Shown here: one piece after another, positions 32,819-41,263 of the stretch
Layout: every line of letters starts with the position of its first letter
Position numbering within the stretch: the first letter of the stretch is position 1
Origin: SZUA-430 sp040080835
GTDB lineage: Bacteria; Pseudomonadota; Alphaproteobacteria; Micropepsales; Micropepsaceae
Direction: 5' to 3'
NCBI GenBank assembly: GCA_040080835.1
Contig: JBEBHP010000001.1
Span: 434,001 to 498,000, forward strand
Length of the DNA: 64,000 bases
Made by a program: the position numbers and the translations under genes
The notes under the pieces: generated by a model
Databases searched by the model: none
What the model was told of the DNA's origin: nothing
What the model saw: the letters and a program-made list of their open reading frames with translations, nothing else

Positions 32819-34410
32819 ACGTAAATTCAAATCCGCGTCGTTATCTGGCAATTTGGTTCAGCCACCTCACAACAGACAGGATCGAGCGCGGCCTTTCTCT
32901 ACCATCGGCTGGAAACGCCTCTGAACCGCGCATTGTTGTCGCCGAAATCAAAAGCGCTTTGCGCCTGTGTGCCATGAACCCAAGCGCGAGCCAGTTGGGG
33001 ATTAAAGTCTCAACAGTGCTGGCGGACGTGCGGGCGATGTATCCCGGCATCATTGTCGAGCAGGCCGACGATCAGGCTGATGCGCGCTTGCTTGAGGCCG
33101 TCAGTGACTGGCTCGCGCGCTACACGCCGCTTGTGGGCCTCACCCCGCCCGATGGCGTGATGCTCGACATCACCGGCTGCGCCCACCTCTTCGGTGGCGA
33201 GGACACCATGCGCCGCGATGTCGTACGCCGCCTCTGCGAGCAGGGCCTCTCGGCCCGCACCGCCATCGCCAGCACGCCCGGCGCCGCCTGGGGCATCGCA
33301 CGCTATGGCGAGAAGCGCATCGTCGAGACAGGCGAACTGCACGCCATCATGTGCGCCTTGCCGCTCGCAGCCCTCGGACTCGACCCCGACAGGGTCGACG
33401 CCCTCGCCCGCGTCGGCCTGAAGAAAATCGCCGACATCGTTGATCGCCCGCGCGCGCCGCTCGCCGCCCGCTTCGGCACCACCCTGCTGCGCCGCCTTGA
33501 TGCAGCACTCGGCCTTCTCGACGAGCCCATCACACCCCGCCTGCCGGTCGCGCCCTATATCGCCGAGCGCAACTTCATCGAGCCTGTCACCCGCGAGGAC
33601 TTCGTCCTGCAGACGATCGAACACCTCGCAACCGACCTCACGCGCCGCATGGAAGAGCGTGGCGAAGGCGCTCGTGCCCTGCAGGTCACGCTCTTCCGCG
33701 TGGACGGTGCCGTGCGCAGGCTTTCGGTTGCCACCAGCAAGCCCCAGCGTGATCCGCGCGCGCTGTGCCGCCTCTTCAGGGAGCGCTTCTCCTCGCTCAC
33801 CGACGAACTCGACCTGGGCTGTGGCTACGACGTCATCCGCCTCGCCGTCACCACGGCTGAAAAGGCCGAAAGTACACAGGCAAGCCTGGTTTCGAATGCC
33901 AACTCCAGCACCAGCGGCAGCGACGACATAACCCTCCTCATCGACCGCCTCGGCGTCCGCTTCGGCCCCCGCCGCGTCCAGCGACTGGGCTTCGCCGAAA
34001 GCCATGTCCCCGAATATGCTGTCACCGAGATCCCCCATCGGCTGCAGCAAGCTGACGCTTGCGCAGCCGATGGGGGAACCGCACCACACCCTACCCTCCA
34101 GGACACCCTCTCCCCCGCAAGGCCCCTGCGCCTTTTCGAACGCCCCGAACCCGTTGACGCCATCGCCGAAGTGCCGGACGGCCCGCCCGCACGCTTCCGC
34201 TGGCGCCGCATCGCACACGAGGTCGTCCACGCCGAAGGCCCCGAGCGCATCGCCATGGAATGGTGGCGCAACGAAGCCGGCCGCACTCTCACCCGCGATT
34301 ACTTCCGCGTCGAGGACCGCGAGGGCCGCAGGTTCTGGCTCTACCGCGAAGGCCTCTTCGGTACCGAAACCGATCGTCCGCAATGGTACGTACACGGACT
34401 TTTCGCATGA
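32815..34410 (+). CDS. imuB: ImuB, catalytically inactive Y-family polymerase homologue (531 aa)
   Basis: DinB-like fold without the usual catalytic acids: the first motif reads 'YLAIWFSHLTTDRIERG' in place of the DxD strand, and 'GVMLDITGCAHLFGGEDTMR' is the ImuB form of motif III. The C-terminal part (about 350-531) is the ImuB-specific region. ImuB bridges ImuA and DnaE2 to the beta clamp for damage-induced mutagenesis. ATG at 32815 follows homologues. Codon 406-420 contain an in-frame palindromic insert (34032-34076). The first 80 codons are less GC-biased than the rest. Confidence 0.92.
   Translation: MNVNSNPRRYLAIWFSHLTTDRIERGLSLPSAGNASEPRIVVAEIKSALRLCAMNPSASQLGIKVSTVLADVRAMYPGIIVEQADDQADARLLEAVSDWLARYTPLVGLTPPDGVMLDITGCAHLFGGEDTMRRDVVRRLCEQGLSARTAIASTPGAAWGIARYGEKRIVETGELHAIMCALPLAALGLDPDRVDALARVGLKKIADIVDRPRAPLAARFGTTLLRRLDAALGLLDEPITPRLPVAPYIAERNFIEPVTREDFVLQTIEHLATDLTRRMEERGEGARALQVTLFRVDGAVRRLSVATSKPQRDPRALCRLFRERFSSLTDELDLGCGYDVIRLAVTTAEKAESTQASLVSNANSSTSGSDDITLLIDRLGVRFGPRRVQRLGFAESHVPEYAVTEIPHRLQQADACAADGGTAPHPTLQDTLSPARPLRLFERPEPVDAIAEVPDGPPARFRWRRIAHEVVHAEGPERIAMEWWRNEAGRTLTRDYFRVEDREGRRFWLYREGLFGTETDRPQWYVHGLFA
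34032..34076. repeat. 45-base in-frame palindrome inside imuB
   Basis: 14-bp perfect arms CCCCCATCGGCTGC / GCAGCCGATGGGGG enclose a second hairpin GCAAGC-TGAC-GCTTGC. It starts at the third position of a codon and adds 15 codons (PHRLQQADACAADGG region) without a frameshift. Read on the minus strand the centre is CTGCGCA-AGC-GTCA-GCT-TGCTGCAG, the same core as in dnaE2 and at 61353-61454. Confidence 0.9.
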
Positions 34411-34412
34411 GC

Positions 34413-34546
34413 CCTCATCCGTCACGCCTGCGGCGTGCCACCTTCTCCCGCAAGCGGGAGAAGGGCTGTCCCATATTCCTGCCCTTCTCCACAAAGTGGA
34501 GAAGGTGGCGCGGCTCGCACATCAGTGCGAGCCGTGACGGATGAGG
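34413..34546. repeat. 134-base palindromic element between imuB and dnaE2
   Basis: CCTCATCCGTCACG (34413-34426) and CGTGACGGATGAGG (34533-34546) are perfect 14-bp ends. Inside are hairpins CTTCTCCCGC-AA-GCGGGAGAAG, CCTTCTCCAC-AA-GTGGAGAAGG (last stem slightly offset) and GGCTCGCAC-AT-GTGCGAGCC-like. It starts three bases after the imuB stop and its right end contains the likely dnaE2 GTG start. A relative is at 61182-61308. Confidence 0.88.
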
Positions 34547-37500
34547 ATCGCTGGAAGTTGACCTACACCGAACTCGCCACCACCACAAATTTCTCCTTCC
34601 TGCGCGGCGCATCGCACCCGCACGAACTGGTGACTGAGGCGCATGCGCTGGGCCTCGCAGGCATCGGCATCGCAGACCGCAACTCGCTCGCGGGCGTTGT
34701 ACGCGCTCATGTGCAGGCGAAGGAACTCGGCACGAAACTCCTCATCGGTACGCGCCTCGTCTTCAGTGATGGCACGCCGGACATTCTCGCTTACCCGCAG
34801 GACCGCGCCGCCTATGGAAGGCTCAGCCGCCTGCTCACGGTCGGCAACCGTCGCGCCGAAAAGGGCGACTGCATCCTGACACTCGACGACCTGATCGAGC
34901 ATGCCGAAGGCCTGCAGTTCATCCTCGTGCCCCCGCGCCCCGACATCGCCCTTGCAGCCCCCGCACTAAAGCGCCTGAAGAACCACAATCTCTGGCTCGC
35001 CGCAGCGATGGCCTATCGCGGCGACGACCAGCGCCATCTCAAGCGCCTCGCAGGCCTTGCTCGTGAACACCATGTCCCCATGATCGCGATCGGCGACGTG
35101 CTCTACCACAGGCCCGAGCGCCGCCTGCTGCAGGACGTGCTCTCCTGCATCCGTGAGCACACGACGCTCGACAACGCAGGCTTCCGCCTCGAGGCCAACG
35201 CCGAACGCCACCTGAAAAGCCCCCGGGAAATGGCGCGCCTCTTCCGCCGCCACCCAGAAGCCATCGGGGAAACCACGCGCTTCGCCAGCACCTGCAGCTT
35301 CTCGCTCGATGAGCTGCGCTACGAATACCCGGAGGAAACCTGCGAGGGCTACGCCACGCCACAGGACGCGCTCACCACCTTCACCGAGGAAGGCGCGAGG
35401 AAGCGCTACCCCGACGGCATTCCGGCCAAAGTACGACACGCGCTCGACCACGAGCTCAGGCTCATCGCCGAGCTGAACTACGCGCCCTACTTCCTGACCG
35501 TCTACGACATTGTGCGCTTCGCCAGGGGCGAGAAAATCCTCTGCCAGGGCCGTGGCTCGGCCGCCAACTCGGCCGTCTGCTATTGCCTGCACGTGACCGA
35601 GGTCGACCCGAACCAGATCGACCTCCTGTTCGAACGCTTCGTCTCGGCCGAGCGCAGGGAACCGCCTGACATCGACGTCGACTTCGAACACGAGCGCCGC
35701 GAAGAGGTCATTCAGTACATCTACAGGCGCTATGGCCGCCACCGCGCAGGCCTCGCCGCCACTGTCATCTGCTACCGCGGCCGCAGCGCCATCCGTGATG
35801 TCGGCAAGGCCTTTGGCCTGTCGGAAGACACGATCTCGGCCCTCTCCGGAACGCTCTCCGGCTGGACCTCATCCGCCCCCGTCTCTGACCAGGTACGAAG
35901 CATCGGCCTCGATCCCGCCGACCGCCGCCTCGCGCTCGCACTCAGGCTCGCTGATGAACTCGGTGACTTCCCGCGCCACCTCTCCCAGCATGTCGGCGGC
36001 TTCGTCATGACGCGTGGGCGATTGGACGAAGTGATCCCGATCTCGAACGCTGCCATGGAAGACCGCACGGTCGTCGAGTGGGACAAGGATGACCTGAACG
36101 CACTCGGCATCCTCAAGGTCGACGTGCTCGCCCTCGGCATGCTCTCGTGCGTTCGCAAGGCACTGCACATGCTTGCGGCCCACTACGGCCTCACACCCAC
36201 GCTTGCCAGCATCCCGAAGGAAGAACCCGAGGTCTACAACATGCTCTGCCGCGCGGACTCAATCGGCGTCTTCCAGGTCGAAAGCAGGGCACAGATGTCG
36301 ATGTTGCCGCGCCTCAAGCCACGCAAATTCTACGACCTCATCATCGAGGTCGCGATCGTCCGCCCCGGCCCCATCCAGGGCGGCATGGTGCATCCCTATC
36401 TGCGACGGCGCCAGGGCCAGGAACCCATCGTCTTCCCCAAGCCTGAGCTTGAAGCCGTGCTCGGCAAGACGCTTGGCGTGCCTTTGTTCCAGGAACAGGC
36501 CATGCGCATCGCCATCGTTGCTGCAGGCTTCACCGCGTCAGAGGCCGACCGCCTGCGCCGCGCCATGGCAACCTTCCGCCGCATGGGCACGATCAACAGC
36601 TTCGAGGAGAAGTTCATCAAGGGCATGATCGAGCGCGGCTATGAACCCGACTTCGCCGAGCGCTGCTTCAGGCAGATCCAGGGCTTCGGCGATTACGGCT
36701 TCCCCGAAAGCCACGCCGCCAGCTTCGCCCTGCTTGTCTATTACTCGTCCTGGATCAAGTGCCACTACCCGGACGTCTTCGCGGCCGCCCTGCTCAACTC
36801 CCAGCCTATGGGCTTCTACGCACCCGCCCAGATCGTCCGCGACGCCGCCGAACACGGCGTCGAACTGCGCACCATCGACATCAACTTTTCAGACTGGGAC
36901 AACACACTGGAGCCGCTCCCCCTTCGTCTGCGCAGCCGTCAGGCTGCTGCAGACGAAGGGGGCACCCTCCACCGCCGCCACACCTCCATGGCAGCCGACA
37001 TCCGCACCACCCACGCATTGCGGCTTGGCTTCCGCCAGATCTCCGGCTTCCACGAGGGCGATGCCCACACGCTCGTCGAACACCGCACGCAACCCTACGA
37101 CTCGATCCGCGACCTCTGGCTGCGCACCGGCCTTGAGCCCGCAACACTCGAACGCCTCGCCGATGCCGACGCCTTCCGCTCGCTCGGTCTCGACCGGCGC
37201 GAGGCGCTGTGGGCGATCCGCGGCCTGCGCCGCGTGGGCGACAAGGACGACCTGCCTCTTTTTGCCAGCGCGACCGCACGCAAAATCGAGCCGGACTTCG
37301 CTTTGCCAGCAATGCCGCTCGGCGAACACATTGTCGAAGATTATCGACACTTGCACTTATCGTTGAAGGCTCACCCCGTTTCATTCCTGCGCGATCAGTT
37401 GACAGAGCGCAAAATCATGACCAACGAAGCGCTCACCACCTCCAAGCCAAATCGCAGGGTGCAAGTTTCAGGTCTAATCCTTGTTCGTCAGCGCCCCGGC

Positions 37501-37866
37501 ACCGCGAGCGGTGTAGTTTTCATGACTCTCGAGGACGAAACTGCTGTCGCCAATATCATCGTCTGGCCAAAGACCTTTGAGCAATATCGTCCGCAAGTCT
37601 TGGGCGCGCGCTTTGCCATGGTAAGTGGCGAACTGCAAAGCGAAAGCGGCGTCATTCACGTCATCGCGGATCACATTGAAGACCTCACGCCACTGCTTGA
37701 TCAGCTTTGCGGCGATACCACACCCTTTCATCCTGAATCTGGCGCAGAGGAAGTCGCAAGAGTTGTGCAGCAAAGAGGGGCATACTCTGCGGTGAACCGC
37801 AACCAATTGCACCAGCATCCGAGGAACGTAAAAACTGTACTGCCTGCGGGGCGGAATTTTCACTGA
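34534..37866 (+). CDS. dnaE2: DnaE2/ImuC error-prone DNA polymerase III alpha subunit (1110 aa)
   Basis: PHP domain from the start ('YTELATTTNFSFLRGASHPH'), polymerase domain with 'CQGRGSAANSAVCYCL' and the acidic triad region 'EPPDIDVDFEHERREEVIQY', thumb/finger motifs 'QHVGGFVMTRG', 'GLSEDTISAL', and an OB-fold C-terminus ending 'HPRNVKTVLPAGRNFH', the DnaE2-type tail. Performs translesion synthesis with ImuB, under SOS control from the promoter at 32656. Start is GTG 34534 in the repeat end, or TTG 34558 with GAGG 11 bases upstream. Contains an in-frame palindrome at 36918-36962. From about 37300 the codon use becomes less GC-biased. Confidence 0.95.
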   Translation: MTDEDRWKLTYTELATTTNFSFLRGASHPHELVTEAHALGLAGIGIADRNSLAGVVRAHVQAKELGTKLLIGTRLVFSDGTPDILAYPQDRAAYGRLSRLLTVGNRRAEKGDCILTLDDLIEHAEGLQFILVPPRPDIALAAPALKRLKNHNLWLAAAMAYRGDDQRHLKRLAGLAREHHVPMIAIGDVLYHRPERRLLQDVLSCIREHTTLDNAGFRLEANAERHLKSPREMARLFRRHPEAIGETTRFASTCSFSLDELRYEYPEETCEGYATPQDALTTFTEEGARKRYPDGIPAKVRHALDHELRLIAELNYAPYFLTVYDIVRFARGEKILCQGRGSAANSAVCYCLHVTEVDPNQIDLLFERFVSAERREPPDIDVDFEHERREEVIQYIYRRYGRHRAGLAATVICYRGRSAIRDVGKAFGLSEDTISALSGTLSGWTSSAPVSDQVRSIGLDPADRRLALALRLADELGDFPRHLSQHVGGFVMTRGRLDEVIPISNAAMEDRTVVEWDKDDLNALGILKVDVLALGMLSCVRKALHMLAAHYGLTPTLASIPKEEPEVYNMLCRADSIGVFQVESRAQMSMLPRLKPRKFYDLIIEVAIVRPGPIQGGMVHPYLRRRQGQEPIVFPKPELEAVLGKTLGVPLFQEQAMRIAIVAAGFTASEADRLRRAMATFRRMGTINSFEEKFIKGMIERGYEPDFAERCFRQIQGFGDYGFPESHAASFALLVYYSSWIKCHYPDVFAAALLNSQPMGFYAPAQIVRDAAEHGVELRTIDINFSDWDNTLEPLPLRLRSRQAAADEGGTLHRRHTSMAADIRTTHALRLGFRQISGFHEGDAHTLVEHRTQPYDSIRDLWLRTGLEPATLERLADADAFRSLGLDRREALWAIRGLRRVGDKDDLPLFASATARKIEPDFALPAMPLGEHIVEDYRHLHLSLKAHPVSFLRDQLTERKIMTNEALTTSKPNRRVQVSGLILVRQRPGTASGVVFMTLEDETAVANIIVWPKTFEQYRPQVLGARFAMVSGELQSESGVIHVIADHIEDLTPLLDQLCGDTTPFHPESGAEEVARVVQQRGAYSAVNRNQLHQHPRNVKTVLPAGRNFH
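36918..36962. repeat. 45-base in-frame palindrome inside dnaE2
   Basis: 14-bp perfect arms CCCCCTTCGTCTGC / GCAGACGAAGGGGG enclose GCAGCC-GTCA-GGCTGC. Same length and same codon phase (third position) as the imuB copy, adding a PLRLRSRQAAADEGG segment. Core CTGCGCA-GCC-GTCA-GGC-TGCTGCAG is in the opposite orientation to the imuB copy. Confidence 0.9.
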
Positions 37867-37950
37867 CGCATCAGCGTCAATACTGATTCGATCAAGCTCT
37901 CGGACAGAACAGCGTCAAACAACCGGATCGCGGAAATCTTCCACAACCTG

Positions 37951-40854
37951 CTAATGCGCCTCGTCCCAGTTCAACCCCGACTTGGCATCGACCGTCAGCG
38001 GAACACTCAGATGCAGCACCGGATCTGCAGCATGCTCCATTGTTCTGCGAACGACTTCACAGGTCTTCTCGACCTCCCTGTCAGGCACCTCGAACACAAG
38101 TTCGTCGTGCACCTGCAGCAGCATGCGCCCAGACAGCTTTGCAGCCTTCAGCGCCTCCGGCATGCGGATCATGGCGCGCCGGATGATGTCGGCAGCTGAA
38201 CCCTGGATCGGTGCATTGATCGCGGCGCGCTCAAGGAAGGCGCGCATGGACGGGTTAGATGAGTTGATGTCCGGCAGGTGCATCTTGCGGCCGAAGATCG
38301 TTGTGACGAACGAGTTCTCGTGCGCCTCCTGCTTCGTGCGGTCCATATAGGCCTTGATGCCAGGAAAGCGCTCGAAATAGGTCTTGATGTAAGCATTGGC
38401 TTCCTCGCGCGGAATCGACAACTGGTTCGCCAGCCCAAAGCCCGAAATGCCGTAGATGATGCCGAAATTGATAGCCTTGGCGCGACTGCGGACCGAGGCC
38501 GGCATGCCCTTCACGGGCACGTTGAACATCTCCGACGCCGTCATTGCGTGGATGTCGACGCCGTCCGCAAACGCTTTCTTCAGCGCCGGGATGTCCGCGA
38601 TGTGCGCCAGCAAACGCAGTTCCACCTGGCTGTAGTCGGCGCTGACGAGTTTCATGCCCTTGGGCGCGACAAAGGCGGTGCGGATCTCACGACCTTCGTT
38701 CGTCCGGATCGGGATGTTCTGCAAATTGGGTTCATTCGAAGAAAGTCGGCCCGTCGACGTGGATGCCATTGAATACGATGTGTGAATGCGTCCCGACTGC
38801 GCGTTGATATAGGTCGGCAGTGCGTCCGTGTAGGTGCTCTTCAGCTTTGACACCTGGCGCCAGTCGACAACGCGGCGCGGCAGGTCATGACCCTGTGCCG
38901 CAAGTTCCTCAAGCGCATCGGCGTCCGTCGCCCATTGCCCGGTCTTCGTTTTCTTGCCGCCCGGCAGGCTGAACTTCCCGAAAAGGATCTCGCCAAGTTG
39001 CTTGGGCGACCCCAGATTGAACTTCTCGCCGGCAAGCTTGTGAATGTCTGTTTCAAGCTCGGCCATCTTCTGGGCAAAGCGGTGCGACAAGCGCGCCAGC
39101 ACATCACGATCAACAAGCACGCCGGCCTGCTCCATGTCGGCGAGCACTGCCACCAGCGGCCGCTCGAGTGTCTCGTAAACGGTCGTCATGCGCTCGGCCG
39201 CAAGCCGCGGCTTGAACAGGCTGTGCAGCCTGAGCGTCACATCGGCATCTTCCGCCGAATAGGCAGTTGCTTCCGGAATGGGTACTTGGTCAAAGGTGAC
39301 CCGACCCTTGCCTTTGCCGGCGACTTCGCTGAATGAAATTGCCTTGTGCTGCAGGAAGCGCTCGGACAACTCGTCCATGCCATGCTTGTGCAGGCCTTCG
39401 TCCAGCGCATACGACATGAGCATCGTGTCATCGAATGGAAAAAGCCGGATGCCATAGCGCAGAAAGATGTGAAAATCATACTTCACATTCTGCGCAACCT
39501 TGAGAACGGTCGCGTCTTCAAGCAGCGGCTTCAGTTTTTTCACAACCAGGTCAAGCGCCAGTTGCACGGGCCGCTTCTCTGAAAAGTCAAAGCCGTCCCC
39601 CGAACCATGCCCGACGGGAATGTAACAGGCCTCACCCGGACCAACCGAAAGCGCGACACCGACAAGCTTTGCTTCCATTTCCGCAAGCGACGTGGTTTCG
39701 GTATCGACACATACCGTGCCGGCCGCATAGGCCCGCTCGATCCAGCGATCGAGCACCTTGGCATCCGTCACGGTTTCATACTTTGACCGGTCGATGGGCT
39801 TCATCAATGCATCGCGGTCAAAGACGGCGCCAGGCTCATTGGCCGTGTTGATCTGGATTGCTTCAGACTTGTCCGCACGTGCAGGCGCGCTGACGTGCAC
39901 GGTTGCGGCAGGAATTGAGTTGGCGTCGCTAAGATCCCATTCGGCAGCAACCCGCTTGAAAAGGGTTGCAAGCTCCATCGCCTTGAGAAACCCGGCCAGC
40001 TCTCTGGGGTCAGGTTCCACCACGCCGAAATCTGATATGGGAACAGCGACCGGAACATCCGTCTTCAGTGTTACAAGTCGCTTGGAGATACGCGCCAGGT
40101 CGGCATTGCCCAGCAACGATTCGCGGCGTTTAGGTTGCTTGATCTCCCCTGCCCGCGCCAAAAGCGTTTCAAGATCGCCGTAGATATTGATGAGTTCGGC
40201 TGCCGTCTTCACGCCGATACCGGGCACACCGGGAACATTGTCCGTGCTGTCCCCCGCAAGGGCCTGCACATCAATGACCTTGTCTGGCGTGACGCCAAAC
40301 TTTTCCAGCACCTCGGCCGAGCGGATGGCTTTCGTCTTGACCGGATCCTGAAGTTCGACCTTGCCGTCCACGACCAGCTGCATCAGGTCCTTGTCGGACG
40401 AGACGACTGTTACGAATGCACCGACCTTCGACGCCTGTTCGGCGTATGTCGCGATCAGGTCGTCGGCTTCAAATCCCTCCATCTCCACGGACGGGACACC
40501 AAAGGCCCGGGTCGCATCACGAATGAGAGCGAACTGTGGAATGAGGTCTTCGGGCGGTGGCGGGCGGTGCGCCTTGTATTCGGGAAAAAACTCGTTGCGG
40601 AAACTCACGCGCGACGTGTCGAAAATGACGGCGAGGTGTGTAGGCCGCTCTCCGGCCTTCGTGTCCTGCAGCAGCTTGAACAGCATGTTGCAGAAGCCGG
40701 AAACTGCGCCGACCGGAAGGCCGTCGCTTTTGCGCGTCAGCGGAGGCAGGGCATGAAACGCCCTAAAGATATAGCCGGAACCGTCTATGAGGTAGAGATG
40801 GTCACCTTTGCCAATTTTCCGCCCAAGCGCCCCGGAGGGTTGCTTCGCGGTCAA
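37951..40854 (-). CDS. polA: DNA polymerase I (967 aa)
   Basis: Three domains: 5'-3' exonuclease ('LYLIDGSGYIFRAFHALPPL', 'GFEADDLIATYAEQA', 'SSDKDLMQLV'), 3'-5' exonuclease with the acid pair present ('TVCVDTETTSLAEMEA', 'LKVAQNVKYDFHIF'), and polymerase ('SADYSQVELRLLAHIAD', 'RSRAKAINFGIIYGISGFGL', 'LLQVHDELVFEVP'). Works in Okazaki fragment processing and repair. There is no ATG at the expected start; a TTG at 40854 that overlaps the TGA of the zinc-ribbon gene (TTGA) fits homologues best. The ATG at 40914 lies inside that upstream gene. Confidence 0.96.
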   Translation of the reverse strand: MTAKQPSGALGRKIGKGDHLYLIDGSGYIFRAFHALPPLTRKSDGLPVGAVSGFCNMLFKLLQDTKAGERPTHLAVIFDTSRVSFRNEFFPEYKAHRPPPPEDLIPQFALIRDATRAFGVPSVEMEGFEADDLIATYAEQASKVGAFVTVVSSDKDLMQLVVDGKVELQDPVKTKAIRSAEVLEKFGVTPDKVIDVQALAGDSTDNVPGVPGIGVKTAAELINIYGDLETLLARAGEIKQPKRRESLLGNADLARISKRLVTLKTDVPVAVPISDFGVVEPDPRELAGFLKAMELATLFKRVAAEWDLSDANSIPAATVHVSAPARADKSEAIQINTANEPGAVFDRDALMKPIDRSKYETVTDAKVLDRWIERAYAAGTVCVDTETTSLAEMEAKLVGVALSVGPGEACYIPVGHGSGDGFDFSEKRPVQLALDLVVKKLKPLLEDATVLKVAQNVKYDFHIFLRYGIRLFPFDDTMLMSYALDEGLHKHGMDELSERFLQHKAISFSEVAGKGKGRVTFDQVPIPEATAYSAEDADVTLRLHSLFKPRLAAERMTTVYETLERPLVAVLADMEQAGVLVDRDVLARLSHRFAQKMAELETDIHKLAGEKFNLGSPKQLGEILFGKFSLPGGKKTKTGQWATDADALEELAAQGHDLPRRVVDWRQVSKLKSTYTDALPTYINAQSGRIHTSYSMASTSTGRLSSNEPNLQNIPIRTNEGREIRTAFVAPKGMKLVSADYSQVELRLLAHIADIPALKKAFADGVDIHAMTASEMFNVPVKGMPASVRSRAKAINFGIIYGISGFGLANQLSIPREEANAYIKTYFERFPGIKAYMDRTKQEAHENSFVTTIFGRKMHLPDINSSNPSMRAFLERAAINAPIQGSAADIIRRAMIRMPEALKAAKLSGRMLLQVHDELVFEVPDREVEKTCEVVRRTMEHAADPVLHLSVPLTVDAKSGLNWDEAH

Positions 40855-41036
40855 TGCTGACCCGCCTCGGCCGCCTGCTTCGACAAAACAAATTTGCGGT
40901 CGCAATAGGGGCACTCGACCTGTGTCTCGCTTCCCATCTCAAGGAACACCTTCGGGTGCCCCAGGGCACCGCCGCCGCCATCGCAGGCTATCCGATGTTT
41001 GTCGACCACAATGACTTCTGGAGGGGGTGTCGTCAT
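40851..41036 (-). CDS. Zinc-finger domain protein, CHCC type (61 aa)
   Basis: 'HRIACDGGGGALGHPKVFLE' and 'ECPYCDRKFVL' supply Cys18, His27, Cys42 and Cys45, the zf-CHCC pattern related to the NDUFS6 subunit of complex I. In alphaproteobacteria such small proteins are candidate complex I accessory factors. Its TGA overlaps the TTG start of polA, so the two are probably translationally coupled. Function beyond zinc binding is inference. Confidence 0.88.
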   Translation of the reverse strand: MTTPPPEVIVVDKHRIACDGGGGALGHPKVFLEMGSETQVECPYCDRKFVLSKQAAEAGQH

Positions 41037-41158
41037 GACGCTCAGGCCCTAAGCAAAGAATTTGGCCGGATCATACTGAGCGCGTACGCCACCGCAAGCT
41101 TTGAGACACCCTCCATTTGCGTCAGGACACAGCTTTCGTTAGTGTCCGGCCGCAATCT

Positions 41159-41234
41159 GCACCCATAGCTCAGCGGATAGAGCGCTGCCCTCCGAAGGCA
41201 GAGGTCGCACGTTCGAATCGTGCTGGGTGCGCCA
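41159..41234 (+). tRNA. tRNA-Arg (anticodon CCG)
   Basis: 76 bases with encoded CCA. Acceptor stem GCACCCA / TGGGTGC, D-arm with AGCTCAGCGGATAGAGC, anticodon stem-loop CTGCC-CTCCGAA-GGCAG giving CCG, T-arm with GTTCGAATC. Reads CGG arginine codons. No tRNA-linked integrase or attachment-site duplicate is visible next to it. Confidence 0.97.
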
Positions 41235-41263
41235 TTTTCATGCCTTCCGCCAAATCGGCCTGC

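Noticed and set aside
33010..34494. 494-codon open frame antisense to imuB
   Set aside because: It mirrors imuB in the GC-biased segment; composition is Gly/Ala/Glu/Asp-rich with no domain-like pattern, as expected from the complement of Arg/Leu/Ala-rich coding DNA.
37864..37879. Hairpin TGACGC-ATCA-GCGTCA at the dnaE2 stop as a terminator
   Set aside because: Only a 6-bp stem without a T-run; too weak to list as a feature.
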